A DNA stretch of 60,717 nt from positions 1 to 60,717 of the forward strand of contig CAMQDG010000001.1 of the NCBI GenBank assembly GCA_946999425.1. Direction: 5' to 3'. Position 1 is the first letter of the stretch. Each line of letters starts with the position of its first letter. The stretch comes from an uncultured Peptoniphilus sp. (GTDB lineage: Bacteria > Bacillota > Clostridia > Tissierellales > Peptoniphilaceae). The notes beneath the pieces were generated by a model. The model saw only the letters and a list, made by a program, of their open reading frames with translations. It was not told the origin of the DNA and did no database searches. Position numbers and translations under genes: made by a program. This document shows positions 1-9,316 of the stretch, one piece after another.

Positions 1-112
1 GACCTACCACGATTTTTTCAAAAATCGGGTTAGGGCTTCAAAGTTGGTCCCTACATTCGATTGCAGGGGTTTACCTTTTCGCATAAATGAATCCTACGTT
101 GGGTTTTAAAAT
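1..112. other. Intergenic edge segment with short hairpin
   Basis: No coding frame is supported here. A short hairpin (10-27) has arms CGATTTTT and AAAAATCG. On the minus strand the segment contains TGTAGGGACC, a type of sequence often seen in dispersed intergenic repeats of low-GC Gram-positive anaerobes. The unit may be cut by the window edge, so calling it a repeat is only a guess. Confidence 0.25.
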
Positions 113-146
113 ATAAAAAAACCTACATTTCATTGATGTAGGTTTT
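113..146 (-). terminator. Intrinsic terminator after PFL gene
   Basis: A hairpin with arms AAACCTACAT and ATGTAGGTTT (119-145) is followed on the minus strand by a T-run (complement of the A-run at 115-121). It ends the hom-ACT-PFL unit. The plus side also has a short T-run, so it may work in both directions. Confidence 0.8.
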
Positions 147-162
147 CTTCTATTTATTCTTT

Positions 163-1518
163 TTAATTTTTAAAGGAATGGATTGGGGCGGGGATTCTTC
201 CTCCTCTGTTTGCAAATTCACCGCTATCTCCTTTTCCCATGTCCATTATTGGTGCATAGCCTAAGAGGCCTCCGAATTCTGCGTATTGTCCTGCTTTTTT
301 TCCTATTACTGGTATTACTCTTACGGCTGTTGTTTTATTATTTATTACTCCTATGGCTGCTTCGTCTGCTATTATTGCTGATATTGTTGATGGGCTGGTA
401 TCGCCTGGGATTGCTATCATATCTAAGCCTACGGAACATACTGCTGTCATGGCTTCTAATTTGTCAATGGATAGGGATCCTGTTTTCACTCCGTTTATCA
501 TGCCTTCGTCTTCTGATACTGGTATGAAGGCTCCGCTTAATCCACCTACGTTGGTGCTTGCCATGATTCCTCCTTTTTTTACTGCGTCATTTAATAGGGC
601 GAGGGCTGCTGTGGTGCCATGGTAGCCTACGTTTTTTATTCCCATTTCTTCTAATATTCTTGCTACTGAATCCCCTATTTCTGCTGTGGGTGCCAGGGAT
701 AGGTCTATTATTCCAAAGGGAAGGTCCAATTCTTTTGATACTTCTCTTCCTACTAATTCTCCCATTCTTGTGATTTTAAAGGCTGTTTTTTGTATTGTTT
801 CGGCTAAGGTTTCAAAGGGCTTGCCTTTTACTTTTTCAAGGGCTGCTTTTACAACTCCTGGTCCGCTTACTCCTACGCTTATTACACAGTCTTCCATGCC
901 TATTCCGTGAAAGGCTCCTGCCATGAAGGGGTTGTCTTCTACTGCGTTGGCAAATACTACAAGTTTTGCGCAACCTATGGAGTCTTTATCTTTTGTTAGT
1001 TCTGCGGTTTTTACTATGGTTTGTCCCAGTGTTTTGACTGCGTCCATGTTTATGCCGGCTTTTGATGAGCCTACGTTTATGGATGAACACACTATGTCTG
1101 TTTGGCTCAAGGCTTCTGGTATGGAGTCTATTAAAATTTTATCTCCCTTGTTAAAACCTTTGTGGACTAGGGCTGAAAATCCTCCTATAAAGTCCACTCC
1201 CAGGTCTTTTCCCACTTTGTCTAATACTTGAGCAAATTTTAAATATGATTTTTCTTGTGTTGCTCCTCCTAAAAGGGCTATTGGGGTTACGGAAATTCTA
1301 TTGTTAATTATTGGTATTGAATAGGTCTTGCTTACAAGATCTGTTGTTTTTATTAAATTTTTTGCTTTTGAATAGATTTTTTCATAAATTTTTTGGCAGG
1401 CTCTGTCTATGTCTTGGTCTATACAGTCAAGAAGAGATATGCCCATTGTTACTGTTCTTATGTCCAAGTTTTCTTGGTCGAACATTCTTATGGTTTCAAG
1501 TATTTTTTTTTCGTCCAT
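163..1518 (-). CDS. PFL family protein (UPF0210/DUF711)
   Basis: A 451-residue protein of the UPF0210/PFL family, related in fold to the glycyl-radical PFL superfamily but without an assigned reaction. The start is the ATG at 1518, not the in-frame one at 1548: AGGTGG lies just upstream of 1518, and the longer version would run into the ACT gene. Gly- and Ala-rich segments and the C-terminal NRGGRIPAPIHSFKN ending are typical of the family. It follows an ACT-domain gene by 7 bp; this ACT plus PFL pairing recurs in many Firmicutes and suggests that the ACT protein senses a ligand for it. Its substrate cannot be read from sequence. Confidence 0.9.
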   Translation of the reverse strand: MDEKKILETIRMFDQENLDIRTVTMGISLLDCIDQDIDRACQKIYEKIYSKAKNLIKTTDLVSKTYSIPIINNRISVTPIALLGGATQEKSYLKFAQVLDKVGKDLGVDFIGGFSALVHKGFNKGDKILIDSIPEALSQTDIVCSSINVGSSKAGINMDAVKTLGQTIVKTAELTKDKDSIGCAKLVVFANAVEDNPFMAGAFHGIGMEDCVISVGVSGPGVVKAALEKVKGKPFETLAETIQKTAFKITRMGELVGREVSKELDLPFGIIDLSLAPTAEIGDSVARILEEMGIKNVGYHGTTAALALLNDAVKKGGIMASTNVGGLSGAFIPVSEDEGMINGVKTGSLSIDKLEAMTAVCSVGLDMIAIPGDTSPSTISAIIADEAAIGVINNKTTAVRVIPVIGKKAGQYAEFGGLLGYAPIMDMGKGDSGEFANRGGRIPAPIHSFKN

Positions 1519-1525
1519 GGCCCAC

Positions 1526-1795
1526 CTATATTTGATACATTGCATCAAAGATGTCTTCTCTTTGAATTCTTATATCCATCTTCAATTCTTTTGCCATTTG
1601 GTTTGTTTTGTCTACAAGTTCTGTAAATTTTTCTCCCAAGTTGCTTATGTCCACTATCATAATCATAGTGAAATATTTGTCCACTATGGTTTGGTTTATG
1701 TCTACTATGTTTAAATTATAGTCTGCTAAAAGTTTTGAAACTTTTGCTACTATTCCTACTTTGTCGTAGCCTATTATTGTTATTACTGCTCTCAT
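1526..1795 (-). CDS. Stand-alone ACT domain protein (UPF0237)
   Basis: An 89-residue protein made of a single ACT domain, with the usual start MRAVITIIGYDKVGIVA and the DINQTIVD segment of the UPF0237 family. ACT domains bind small ligands, usually amino acids, and control linked enzymes. It lies 12 bp after hom and 7 bp before the PFL gene, so the three are almost certainly co-transcribed. The neighbouring Hom is short and lacks a recognisable C-terminal ACT domain, so a role as a separate regulatory subunit is possible but unproven. A more likely partner is the PFL protein, with which the family is usually paired. Confidence 0.9.
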   Translation of the reverse strand: MRAVITIIGYDKVGIVAKVSKLLADYNLNIVDINQTIVDKYFTMIMIVDISNLGEKFTELVDKTNQMAKELKMDIRIQREDIFDAMYQI

Positions 1796-1807
1796 TTTTT
1801 CCTCCTC

Positions 1808-2977
1808 TTAAATGTATCTTGCCAAAAAATAATCTTCTATTTTTAATCTTTCCAACTCTTCAACTAGTCTTTTTCTTATGATTTTTTTTGTTTTTATATA
1901 GATATATCCATTTTCAATATCTATCTTGTCTGCAAGCTCTAAGTCTATTTTACATGAACCTGGCAGTCTTAAATAGTAAATTCCTTGAAACTTGTCATTT
2001 TTATTTTCCAATTTTTGCTTTCCAAATGTATAATTTCCTTGTTCAAGACTTAAAAGGTCTTGTAATACTGCATTGGCTGTTGGAAACATTCCTGCTCCCT
2101 TTCCTTTAATACTTAATTCTTCAAAATATTGGCCATATATTTTTACTAAGTTTTTTTCATCTTTTAAGTTATAGAAATCATTCTTTTCATCTACAATGCA
2201 AGGTTCTAAAATGGCTACATAAGAATTTTCTCTAAATTCGCTATAAGCTATATGACGAATTTTTAATTTTTTTGATTTTGCCTTTTCTATGTCCTCTATT
2301 TTTATTTTTTCTATTCCTAATATTTCTATGTCCTCTTCTTTTACTGGAGATCTGCTTAAACTTATTAGTAGAGTTAGTTTTCTTCTGCCGTCAAAGCCCA
2401 AAACGTCATCTGATGGATCTTTTTCTGCATAGCCTAAATACTTTGCATTTTTTAAGCTTTGTGAATAATCTAAGTTTTTTCCCGTCATCCTGTCTAAGAT
2501 ATAGTTACCTGTTCCGTTTAATACGCCTTCAATTTTTGTAATTTCACTTATTTTTCTTAGGCTTTTTAATTCTCTTAGTATGGGAATGGCTCCTCCTACT
2601 GCTCCTTCAAATAAAAATGATACTTTATTTTTTTCTGCCAAGTCTATATATTCTTCTAAGTGTTTTGCTACTAGGGCTTTATTTGTGCTTATTATGTTTT
2701 TTTTCATATTTAAGGCTTTTTTTACGTAGTTGTGGGCTTCTTCCATGGCTCCTGTTACTTCTACTATTGTGTCTATTTCTTTGTCGCCTAAAATTTCTTC
2801 ATAGTCATAGGTGAAAACATTTTTTATTTCTTCTTGGGGTTTTTTATTTTCTTTTAAAAGAACTTTTTTTACTATGATTTTTTCTTCTATATTTTCAGGA
2901 TACTCAAATTTTTCTTTTATTATTTTGTAAACTCCTTTTCCCACTGTTCCATAGCCTAATATTGCAATTTTTCTCAT
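1808..2977 (-). CDS. hom: Homoserine dehydrogenase
   Basis: NAD(P)-dependent reduction of aspartate semialdehyde to homoserine, the branch point toward threonine and methionine. The N-terminal Rossmann motif GYGTVGKG is at residues 8-15, the STNKALVAK segment with the conserved lysine is near 100, EGAVGGAIPI follows near 124, and the substrate-binding region AEKDPSDDVLGFDGRRK lies near 185-200. At 389 residues it is shorter than ACT-containing homologues (about 430); the C-terminal 60 residues do not read as a clear ACT domain. It heads the hom-ACT-PFL unit after a 60-bp A+T-rich gap in which I could not fix a single promoter. Confidence 0.93.
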   Translation of the reverse strand: MRKIAILGYGTVGKGVYKIIKEKFEYPENIEEKIIVKKVLLKENKKPQEEIKNVFTYDYEEILGDKEIDTIVEVTGAMEEAHNYVKKALNMKKNIISTNKALVAKHLEEYIDLAEKNKVSFLFEGAVGGAIPILRELKSLRKISEITKIEGVLNGTGNYILDRMTGKNLDYSQSLKNAKYLGYAEKDPSDDVLGFDGRRKLTLLISLSRSPVKEEDIEILGIEKIKIEDIEKAKSKKLKIRHIAYSEFRENSYVAILEPCIVDEKNDFYNLKDEKNLVKIYGQYFEELSIKGKGAGMFPTANAVLQDLLSLEQGNYTFGKQKLENKNDKFQGIYYLRLPGSCKIDLELADKIDIENGYIYIKTKKIIRKRLVEELERLKIEDYFLARYI

Positions 2978-3038
2978 ATTTTTTCCTTTTTTTATTATTA
3001 TATTTTCTATATAATATCATAATTTTGATTTTTATTTA

Positions 3039-3074
3039 TAAAAAAAGAAGACTTATTTTCTATAAGCCTTCTTT
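3039..3074 (-). terminator. Intrinsic terminator after engB
   Basis: Arms AAGAAG/CTTCTT and CTTAT/ATAAG form a stem that begins within the last codons of engB and is followed on the minus strand by a run of seven Ts. It closes the lon-engB unit. Confidence 0.8.
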
Positions 3075-3671
3075 TTCATTTTTATAAAAATCTACTATGT
3101 CTGTAAAAATTTCCCACATTTCATCTACTGCTTCTTTATTTTTAGATGAAAAGGCGATTATATGGTCCCTATTTTTTATTTCAAGTTTTTTGCTTATTAT
3201 GCTTATTTGTTTATGAAATTGACCTTTTGATATTTTATCGGATTTTGTTGCTATTACAATTCCCGTATAGCCGCAGGAAAGAATGTAATCGTACATTTCT
3301 TTGTCTTGTCTTGTGGGTTCGTGGCGAATGTCCACAAGTAAAATTACTTCCAGCAAATTTTTTCTATTTTCAAGATAGGTATTTATTACATTGGCCCACG
3401 AATTTTTTTCCATCTTTGATACTTTTGCATATCCATAGCCTGGAAGGTCTACAAGTCTTAAAAAATCATCTGCCCTGTAAAAATTTACTGTTCTTGTTTT
3501 GCCTGGTGTGGATGATGTTCTTGCAAGATTTCTTCTTCCTAACATGGAGTTTATAAAGGATGATTTTCCTACATTACTTCTTCCTGCAAAGGCAAGCTCC
3601 GGCAAATCTTCTGGTGGATATTGGGATACTTTTACTGCTACTTTTTCAAGATCCGATTTTTTTATAATCAT
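3060..3671 (-). CDS. engB: Ribosome biogenesis GTP-binding protein YsxC/EngB
   Basis: A 203-residue TRAFAC-class GTPase that acts in late 50S subunit assembly. The P-loop GRSNVGKS is at residues 30-37, the G3 motif is DLPGYGYAKVS, and the G4 motif is TKSD in IATKSDKIS. The length is normal. Its ATG overlaps the lon stop by 4 nt, so it is translated from the same transcript. lon-engB adjacency is conserved in Bacillota. Confidence 0.95.
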   Translation of the reverse strand: MIIKKSDLEKVAVKVSQYPPEDLPELAFAGRSNVGKSSFINSMLGRRNLARTSSTPGKTRTVNFYRADDFLRLVDLPGYGYAKVSKMEKNSWANVINTYLENRKNLLEVILLVDIRHEPTRQDKEMYDYILSCGYTGIVIATKSDKISKGQFHKQISIISKKLEIKNRDHIIAFSSKNKEAVDEMWEIFTDIVDFYKNEKEGL

Positions 3672-5971
3672 GCTTCCTCCAAGGCAAGTTCTACAACTTG
3701 ATCCATTGATGAAAGAGGAACTATTTCTAAAAGATCTTTCACCTTATCGTCTATTTCTTTTAAATCTCTTTCGTTATCTTTTGGTATTAAGACTTTTTTT
3801 ATTCCCATTCTTTGGGCTGCTAAAAGTTTTTCTTTTAAGCCTCCTATGGGCAAAATTCTTCCCCTTAAAGTTATTTCTCCTGTCATTGCCACATCTCTTT
3901 TTACTGGCCTTAATGTTAGGGCTGATATTATTGATGTTGCTATTGTAATTCCTGCGGATGGTCCGTCTTTTGGCACTGCCCCTTCAGGAACGTGAATATG
4001 AATATCCATTTCAGATCTGAAATTTTCATTCACATTGAATTTTTTTGTGTTTGCTCCTATATAAGAGATTGCAGCTTGTGCCGATTCTTTCATGACATTT
4101 CCCAGGGAGCCAGTTAAAATAATTTGTCCCTTTCCCGGCATAACTGCAGTTTCTATTGTTAGGGTTACTCCACCTATACTTGTCCATGCCAGTCCATTTA
4201 CAGTTCCTATTTGATTTTTTTTGTCCAAGAGGTCAAATAAAAATTTCTTTTCTCCTAAATATTCTGGCAAATTAGTTTTTGTTACTGATATTTTTTCTTC
4301 TTCCCCTTCTACTATTTTAAGGGCTGCCCTTCTTGCTACTTTTGATATTTCTTTTTCAAGACTTCTTACTCCAGCTTCTCTTGTGTAATAATTTATTATT
4401 TCTTTTATGGCACTGTCAGATAGGGCAAAATTCTTTTTGTTTAAGCCATTTTCTTTTATTTGTCTTGGCAAAAGATATTTTTTTCCAATGTTAAATTTTT
4501 CATCAGGTGTATAACCTTCAAGACTTATTATTTCCATTCTGTCAAGAAGGGGTGATGGTATTGTGGATGTGGTATTTGCCGTTGTTATAAAAAATACTTC
4601 GCTTAAATCAAAGGGAAGCTCCATGTAGTGGTCGGTAAAAGTTTTATTTTGAGCAGGGTCTAATACTTCAAGAAGTCCCGATGCTGGGTCTCCCCTATAA
4701 TTATTTCCTATTTTGTCTATTTCATCCATTAAGAAGACCGGATTTTTTTCCTTTGCCTGTTTCATTAAACTTATTACTCTTCCAGGAAGAGCACCTACAT
4801 AAGTCCTTCTATGGCCTCTTATTTCTGCTTCATCAGTTACTCCACCAAGGCTCATTCTTACAAATTTTTTGTTGAGGGCGTGGGCTATGGATGATGCAAT
4901 AGAAGTTTTTCCCACTCCAGGCGGACCTACTAAACAAAGTATTGGCCCTTTTGTGTCTTTTGAAAGTTTTCTAACTGCAATAAATTCAAGAATTCTTTCT
5001 TTTACACTTTTTAAGCCGTAGTGTTCTTTATTTAATATTTTTCTTGCTTTTTTTAAGTCAATATTTTCTTCCTTTGAGTCTTCCCAGGGCAAGTCTAAAA
5101 TCCAATCAAGATAATTTAAAATCACTCCATATTCAGGAGATTGGGAATTCATTTGAGAAAGTTTTTCTACTTCCTTAAGGCCTTTTTCCAAGACTTCTTT
5201 AGGCAATTTTTTACTTTTTAATTTTTTTTCGTAACTTAAAGGCTCTTCTTCTTCTCCAAGTTCTTTTTTTATGACTTCCAGTTGTTCTTTTAAATAGTAA
5301 TCTCTTTGAACTTTATCCATTTGAGATTTTACTTGAGAATCTATTTTTCTTTCAATTCTTAAAAGTTCTATTTCTTTTTTTAATATTTCATGAAATTTTT
5401 TAAGCCTTTTGTAAACATCTATTGTTTCAAGAATTTTTTGATAATCTTCAAGTTTTAAGTTTACATAGCCTGCTGCTGTATCTACTAAAGTTGAAGGTGT
5501 TGATTCGTCTACTATTGATTGAAAAAGCCCCGGTATTAATTTATTGTCAAGTTCACTATAATTATTTAGATCTTCTTCTATAAGTCTTATGGCAGCTTCT
5601 ATTTCTATACTTTCTTCTTTTTGATCTTCTTCTTCATATTCTGTAATTTCCGCTTCAAGATAATTGTCATGTTCAATTATTTTTTCAATTTTTCCCCTTT
5701 TTAATCCTTCAATTAAAATTCTAATTGTGCCGCCGGGGATTCTTAATATTTGTTTTACTGCGGCAACTGTTCCATATTTATATAAATCTTTTTCTTTAGG
5801 CTCAACTATTAATTCATTTTTTTGTGCCGTCAGAAAAATATTTGAATTGTTTAGTTCTGCTTGTTCTATTGAACCTATGGATTTATTTCTTCCACAGTCA
5901 AAATGGGTAACCATACCCGGAAATACTACAATTCCCCTTAGAGGAATCATAGGTAAAATATTTTTTTTCAT
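3668..5971 (-). CDS. lon: ATP-dependent endopeptidase Lon
   Basis: A 767-residue cytosolic AAA+ serine protease that degrades misfolded and regulatory proteins. The N-terminal LON substrate-binding domain (first ~200 residues, starting ILPMIPLRGIVVFPGM) is followed by a coiled middle region, the AAA+ module (Walker A GPPGVGKT, Walker B FLMDEIDK) and the C-terminal protease domain. That domain has the catalytic Ser in PKDGPSAGIT and the Lys in GGLKEKLLAA. The length fits LonA. It is followed by engB with a 4-nt overlap and separated from clpX by a terminator, so it has its own promoter or depends on read-through. Confidence 0.97.
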   Translation of the reverse strand: MKKNILPMIPLRGIVVFPGMVTHFDCGRNKSIGSIEQAELNNSNIFLTAQKNELIVEPKEKDLYKYGTVAAVKQILRIPGGTIRILIEGLKRGKIEKIIEHDNYLEAEITEYEEEDQKEESIEIEAAIRLIEEDLNNYSELDNKLIPGLFQSIVDESTPSTLVDTAAGYVNLKLEDYQKILETIDVYKRLKKFHEILKKEIELLRIERKIDSQVKSQMDKVQRDYYLKEQLEVIKKELGEEEEPLSYEKKLKSKKLPKEVLEKGLKEVEKLSQMNSQSPEYGVILNYLDWILDLPWEDSKEENIDLKKARKILNKEHYGLKSVKERILEFIAVRKLSKDTKGPILCLVGPPGVGKTSIASSIAHALNKKFVRMSLGGVTDEAEIRGHRRTYVGALPGRVISLMKQAKEKNPVFLMDEIDKIGNNYRGDPASGLLEVLDPAQNKTFTDHYMELPFDLSEVFFITTANTTSTIPSPLLDRMEIISLEGYTPDEKFNIGKKYLLPRQIKENGLNKKNFALSDSAIKEIINYYTREAGVRSLEKEISKVARRAALKIVEGEEEKISVTKTNLPEYLGEKKFLFDLLDKKNQIGTVNGLAWTSIGGVTLTIETAVMPGKGQIILTGSLGNVMKESAQAAISYIGANTKKFNVNENFRSEMDIHIHVPEGAVPKDGPSAGITIATSIISALTLRPVKRDVAMTGEITLRGRILPIGGLKEKLLAAQRMGIKKVLIPKDNERDLKEIDDKVKDLLEIVPLSSMDQVVELALEEA

Positions 5972-5984
5972 AATATCACCATTT

Positions 5985-6012
5985 TAAAAAAAGGCTCACA
6001 TTAGTGGGCCTA
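5985..6012 (-). terminator. Intrinsic terminator between clpX and lon
   Basis: An 8-bp stem (AGGCTCAC/GTGGGCCT, one mismatch in the minus-strand RNA) begins at the clpX stop codon and is followed on the minus strand by a T-run. It separates tig-clpP-clpX from lon-engB. Confidence 0.7.
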
Positions 6013-7254
6013 TTTTGAAGAATCTTTTAATTCTTTTTTCTCTTTTAGTATAATCTCTACAGGTTCTTTTCCTTCTACAGCTTCTTTTGTAACTTTTACT
6101 TGACTTATGTCTTCTCTACTGGGTATTTCAAACATTATATCAAGCATGGTTTTTTCTATTACACCTCTAAGGCCTCTTGCTCCCGATTTTCTTTTTATTG
6201 AAAGGCTTGCGATATATCTTAGGGCTTCTTTTGTAAAACTCAATTTTACATTATCAAGTCTTAAAAGTTCTTGATATTGTTTTACAAGGGCATTTTTAGG
6301 CGCTTGTAAAATTTCAACAAGGGCATCTTCATCAAGCTCTTCCAAGGTTACAGTAACAGGAAGTCTTCCTATTAATTCTGGTATAAGTCCAAATTTCATC
6401 AAATCTTCAGTTTCTAAGTTTTCTAAAATCTTTGAATCTCTTTCATTCTTTGATTTTATTTGACTGCCAAAACCTATGGAATTTTTTCCGATTCTTTGGG
6501 AAATAATTGAATCTATATTGTCAAAGGCTCCTCCAACTATAAAGAGGATGTTGCTTGTGTCTATTTGGATAAATTCCTGACTCGGATGTTTTCTTCCCCC
6601 TTGGGGAGGAACATTTGCAAGAGTCCCTTCTATAATTTTTAATAGGGCTTGTTGAACTCCTTCTCCTGAAACATCCCTTGTAATTGATACATTTTCAGAT
6701 TTTCTTGCAATTTTATCTATTTCGTCAATATATACAATTCCTCTTTCAGCTGCTTCAATGTCATAATCTGCCGCTTGAATTAATTTTAAAAGTATATTTT
6801 CAACATCTTCTCCTACATATCCAGCTTCTGTTAAGGAAGTGGCATCCGCAATGGCAAAGGGCACATGAAGGATTTTAGCTAAAGTCTGTGCAAGAAGGGT
6901 CTTTCCGCTTCCGGTTGGCCCTACTAACAAAATATTGCTCTTTTGAAGCTCAACTTCAGAACTTTTTTTGCTGTGCATAATTCTTTTATAGTGATTGTAA
7001 ACAGCTACACTTAAAGTCCTTTTTGCAGCATCTTGCCTTATTACATAAGAATCTAATATATCTTTAATTTCTTTTGGTGTGGGAAGAGTGAAGTCTTTTG
7101 AAACATCTTTTTTTAATTCTTCCTCTTCAAGAATATCTTGGCAAAGATCTATACATTCATTGCAAATATAGACATTAGGTCCTGCAATAAGTCTTTTTAC
7201 CTGATTTTGAGTTTTGCCGCAAAAGGAACATCTTAGTATTTCATCATTAGACAT
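6010..7254 (-). CDS. clpX: ATP-dependent Clp protease ATP-binding subunit ClpX
   Basis: A 414-residue AAA+ unfoldase that feeds substrates to ClpP. The N-terminal zinc-binding domain has Cys9, Cys12, Cys31 and Cys34. The Walker A motif is GPTGSGKT, the Walker B segment is IVYIDEIDK, the pore-loop region follows GYVGED, and RGLRGVIE lies in the C-terminal small domain. The start is 7 bp after the clpP stop, so the two are co-transcribed. The protein should assemble as a hexamer capping the ClpP encoded immediately upstream. Confidence 0.97.
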   Translation of the reverse strand: MSNDEILRCSFCGKTQNQVKRLIAGPNVYICNECIDLCQDILEEEELKKDVSKDFTLPTPKEIKDILDSYVIRQDAAKRTLSVAVYNHYKRIMHSKKSSEVELQKSNILLVGPTGSGKTLLAQTLAKILHVPFAIADATSLTEAGYVGEDVENILLKLIQAADYDIEAAERGIVYIDEIDKIARKSENVSITRDVSGEGVQQALLKIIEGTLANVPPQGGRKHPSQEFIQIDTSNILFIVGGAFDNIDSIISQRIGKNSIGFGSQIKSKNERDSKILENLETEDLMKFGLIPELIGRLPVTVTLEELDEDALVEILQAPKNALVKQYQELLRLDNVKLSFTKEALRYIASLSIKRKSGARGLRGVIEKTMLDIMFEIPSREDISQVKVTKEAVEGKEPVEIILKEKKELKDSSK

Positions 7255-7261
7255 TTTATAT

Positions 7262-7846
7262 TTATTCTCTTTCCTTAATAACTTTATCTATTAAACCATA
7301 TTCTTTAGCTTCTTCAGCTGATAAGAAATGGTCCCTATCCGTATCTTTTTCAATTTTTTCTAAGGGTTGTCCTGTTTCTTGTGACAAAATTTTATTGATA
7401 CGTTCTCTAATTTCAATAATTTTTTCAGCGTGTATTAAAATATCAGAAGCTTGACCTTGAGCTCCTCCAAGAGGTTGATGAATCATTATTTCAGAGTTTG
7501 GAAGAGCAATTCTCTTTCCTTTCTTTCCTGCTGCCAGTAAAAATGCTCCCATTGATGCCGCCATTCCAAGGCATATTGTTGAAACATCAGGCTTTATATA
7601 ATTCATTGTGTCAAAGATTGCAAAACCTGCACTTACTGAACCTCCGGGAGAATTAATATAAATTTGTATGTCCTTTGTGGGATCTTCAGACTCTAAAAAT
7701 AAAAGTTGAGCAACCACAAGATCCGCTGTAATGTCATTAATTTCTCCTGTTATGAAAATTATTCTGTCTTTTAAAAGTCTTGAATAAATATCATAAGCTC
7801 TTTCCCCACGATTTGTCTGTTCAATAACAGTAGGTACTAATGCCAT
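7262..7846 (-). CDS. clpP: ATP-dependent Clp protease proteolytic subunit ClpP
   Basis: A 194-residue serine peptidase that forms the two-ring 14-mer chamber used by ClpX and other Clp ATPases. The catalytic triad is visible: Ser98 in GMAASMGA, His123 in MIHQPLGG and Asp172 in TDRDHFLS. The Gly-rich SPGGSVSAG loop is at about 66-74. The ATG is preceded by AGAGGTGG. It sits between tig and clpX, the usual Firmicute order. No CtsR or CIRCE operator is seen upstream. Confidence 0.97.
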   Translation of the reverse strand: MALVPTVIEQTNRGERAYDIYSRLLKDRIIFITGEINDITADLVVAQLLFLESEDPTKDIQIYINSPGGSVSAGFAIFDTMNYIKPDVSTICLGMAASMGAFLLAAGKKGKRIALPNSEIMIHQPLGGAQGQASDILIHAEKIIEIRERINKILSQETGQPLEKIEKDTDRDHFLSAEEAKEYGLIDKVIKERE

Positions 7847-7900
7847 ATTCCACCTCTTTCTTCACTTTTATAAGTGATAATATCTTTTTTCTTTTCTAAT

Positions 7901-9292
7901 TTATTTTTCAGAAGTTTCTTCTTTCTTAGTTTCTGATTTTTTTGTAGTTTTTTTAGCCTTTGGCTTTTTTTCTGTTTTTTCTTCAGTTTCTTTTTTTTCT
8001 ACAAATTTACATTCTTCTACTAATTTTTCAACAGCACGTCTTGCTAAAAGATCATTTTTAACAGCTTCTTTGTTGTGTTCAAGCATAATATGCTTCATTT
8101 CTTTTTTCTTTTCTTCGTCTTTGCTGAAATATGTTTCAAGAACTTGGTCCACTTCTTTTTCTATTTCTTCGTCACTTACTTCAAAACCTTCTTTTTTAAC
8201 AATGGCATCAAGAGTAAGTCTTTCAATAACATTCTCTTTTGCTTGAGGTTTTAAATTTTCTTTAAAATCTTTTAAATTTGTTCCAAGCATTCCTAAATAT
8301 TGATCAAGTTTTAAGCCTTGAGCCCCTAAGTTTTGATTGTAAGAGTTTACCATATTTTCAATTTCATCTTCAATCATTCCCTTTGGAACTTCAACTTGAA
8401 CTTTTGATGCAAGAGTCTTTAAAGCACGAGCTTTTTTCTCAGCTTCTGTTCTTTCTTTAAATTCTTTTTCTCTTTTTTCTCTTAAATCTTTTTTGTATTC
8501 ATCAACAGTATCAAAGTCTGAAATATCTTTTATAAATTCATCATCAACTTCAGGAAGCTCTTCAAGAGAAATTGAATTTAACTTTGTTTTAAAAGTTGCT
8601 TCTTTTCCTGCAAGTTCCTTTGCATGATAATCTTCTGGAAAACTTGCAACTACATCAAACTCATCCCCTATATTCTTTCCTATAATTTGATCTTCAAAAC
8701 CTGGAATAAAAGTGTTGCTGCCAAGTTCAAGGTCTTGATTTTCAGCTTTTCCACCTTCAAATTCTACTCCGTCAATGCTTCCTGCAAAATTAATGTTAAC
8801 TTTATCGCCCTTTTGAGCTGGCCTATCATCAACATTTACAATTCTTGCATTCATTCTTCTTTGATTTTCAAGATCGTTATCTATAAGTTCATCAGTTACT
8901 TGATAGTTTACTTCTTCAACTTCCATTCCCTTATAATTAGGAAGTTCTATTTCAGGTTTTACATCAACACTTATATGGGCAACAAGGTCTTTTCCTTCTT
9001 CTACTTTATCAAAATCAACTTCAGGACTGTCTACTACTTCTAAGTTTAATTCCTTTACAGCTTCTTCATATTTTTTAGGAAGCAAATCATTTACAGCATC
9101 TTCAAGAAAAACTCCCTTTCCATAAAATTGTTCGATTATTCTTAAAGGTGCGTGGCCCTTTCTAAAACCGGGAATTTGAATTGAAGATTTGTTTTTCTTA
9201 TACACTTCTAATTCTTGTTTTTTAAGCTCCTCTGCACTAATTTCAATATCAAAATATACTTTATTATTTTCTTTTTTGAGTATTTCAGTCAT
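7901..9292 (-). CDS. tig: Trigger factor (peptidyl-prolyl isomerase chaperone)
   Basis: A 463-residue ribosome-associated chaperone. The N-terminal ribosome-binding signature GFRKGHAP (about residues 43-50) is followed by an FKBP-type PPIase domain (about 150-245) and the helical C-terminal chaperone region. The last ~35 residues form a Lys/Glu/Thr-rich tail (EEKTEKKPKAKKTTKKSE and similar) that goes beyond the usual ~430 residues and looks disordered. It is the first gene of the tig-clpP-clpX unit. An extended -10 promoter lies about 25 bp upstream, and a GGAGG site precedes the start. Confidence 0.95.
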   Translation of the reverse strand: MTEILKKENNKVYFDIEISAEELKKQELEVYKKNKSSIQIPGFRKGHAPLRIIEQFYGKGVFLEDAVNDLLPKKYEEAVKELNLEVVDSPEVDFDKVEEGKDLVAHISVDVKPEIELPNYKGMEVEEVNYQVTDELIDNDLENQRRMNARIVNVDDRPAQKGDKVNINFAGSIDGVEFEGGKAENQDLELGSNTFIPGFEDQIIGKNIGDEFDVVASFPEDYHAKELAGKEATFKTKLNSISLEELPEVDDEFIKDISDFDTVDEYKKDLREKREKEFKERTEAEKKARALKTLASKVQVEVPKGMIEDEIENMVNSYNQNLGAQGLKLDQYLGMLGTNLKDFKENLKPQAKENVIERLTLDAIVKKEGFEVSDEEIEKEVDQVLETYFSKDEEKKKEMKHIMLEHNKEAVKNDLLARRAVEKLVEECKFVEKKETEEKTEKKPKAKKTTKKSETKKEETSEK

Positions 9293-9316
9293 ATTATCCT
9301 CCTTAACGTCTTAAAT

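Noticed and set aside
1..112. tRNA or structured RNA gene at the left edge
   Set aside because: No T-loop GGTTCGANTCC-like block or cloverleaf pairing on either strand; only one short hairpin.
8624..9043. Plus-strand 139-codon frame inside tig
   Set aside because: Entirely antisense to the conserved trigger factor; Phe/Ile/Tyr-rich shadow composition with no family resemblance.
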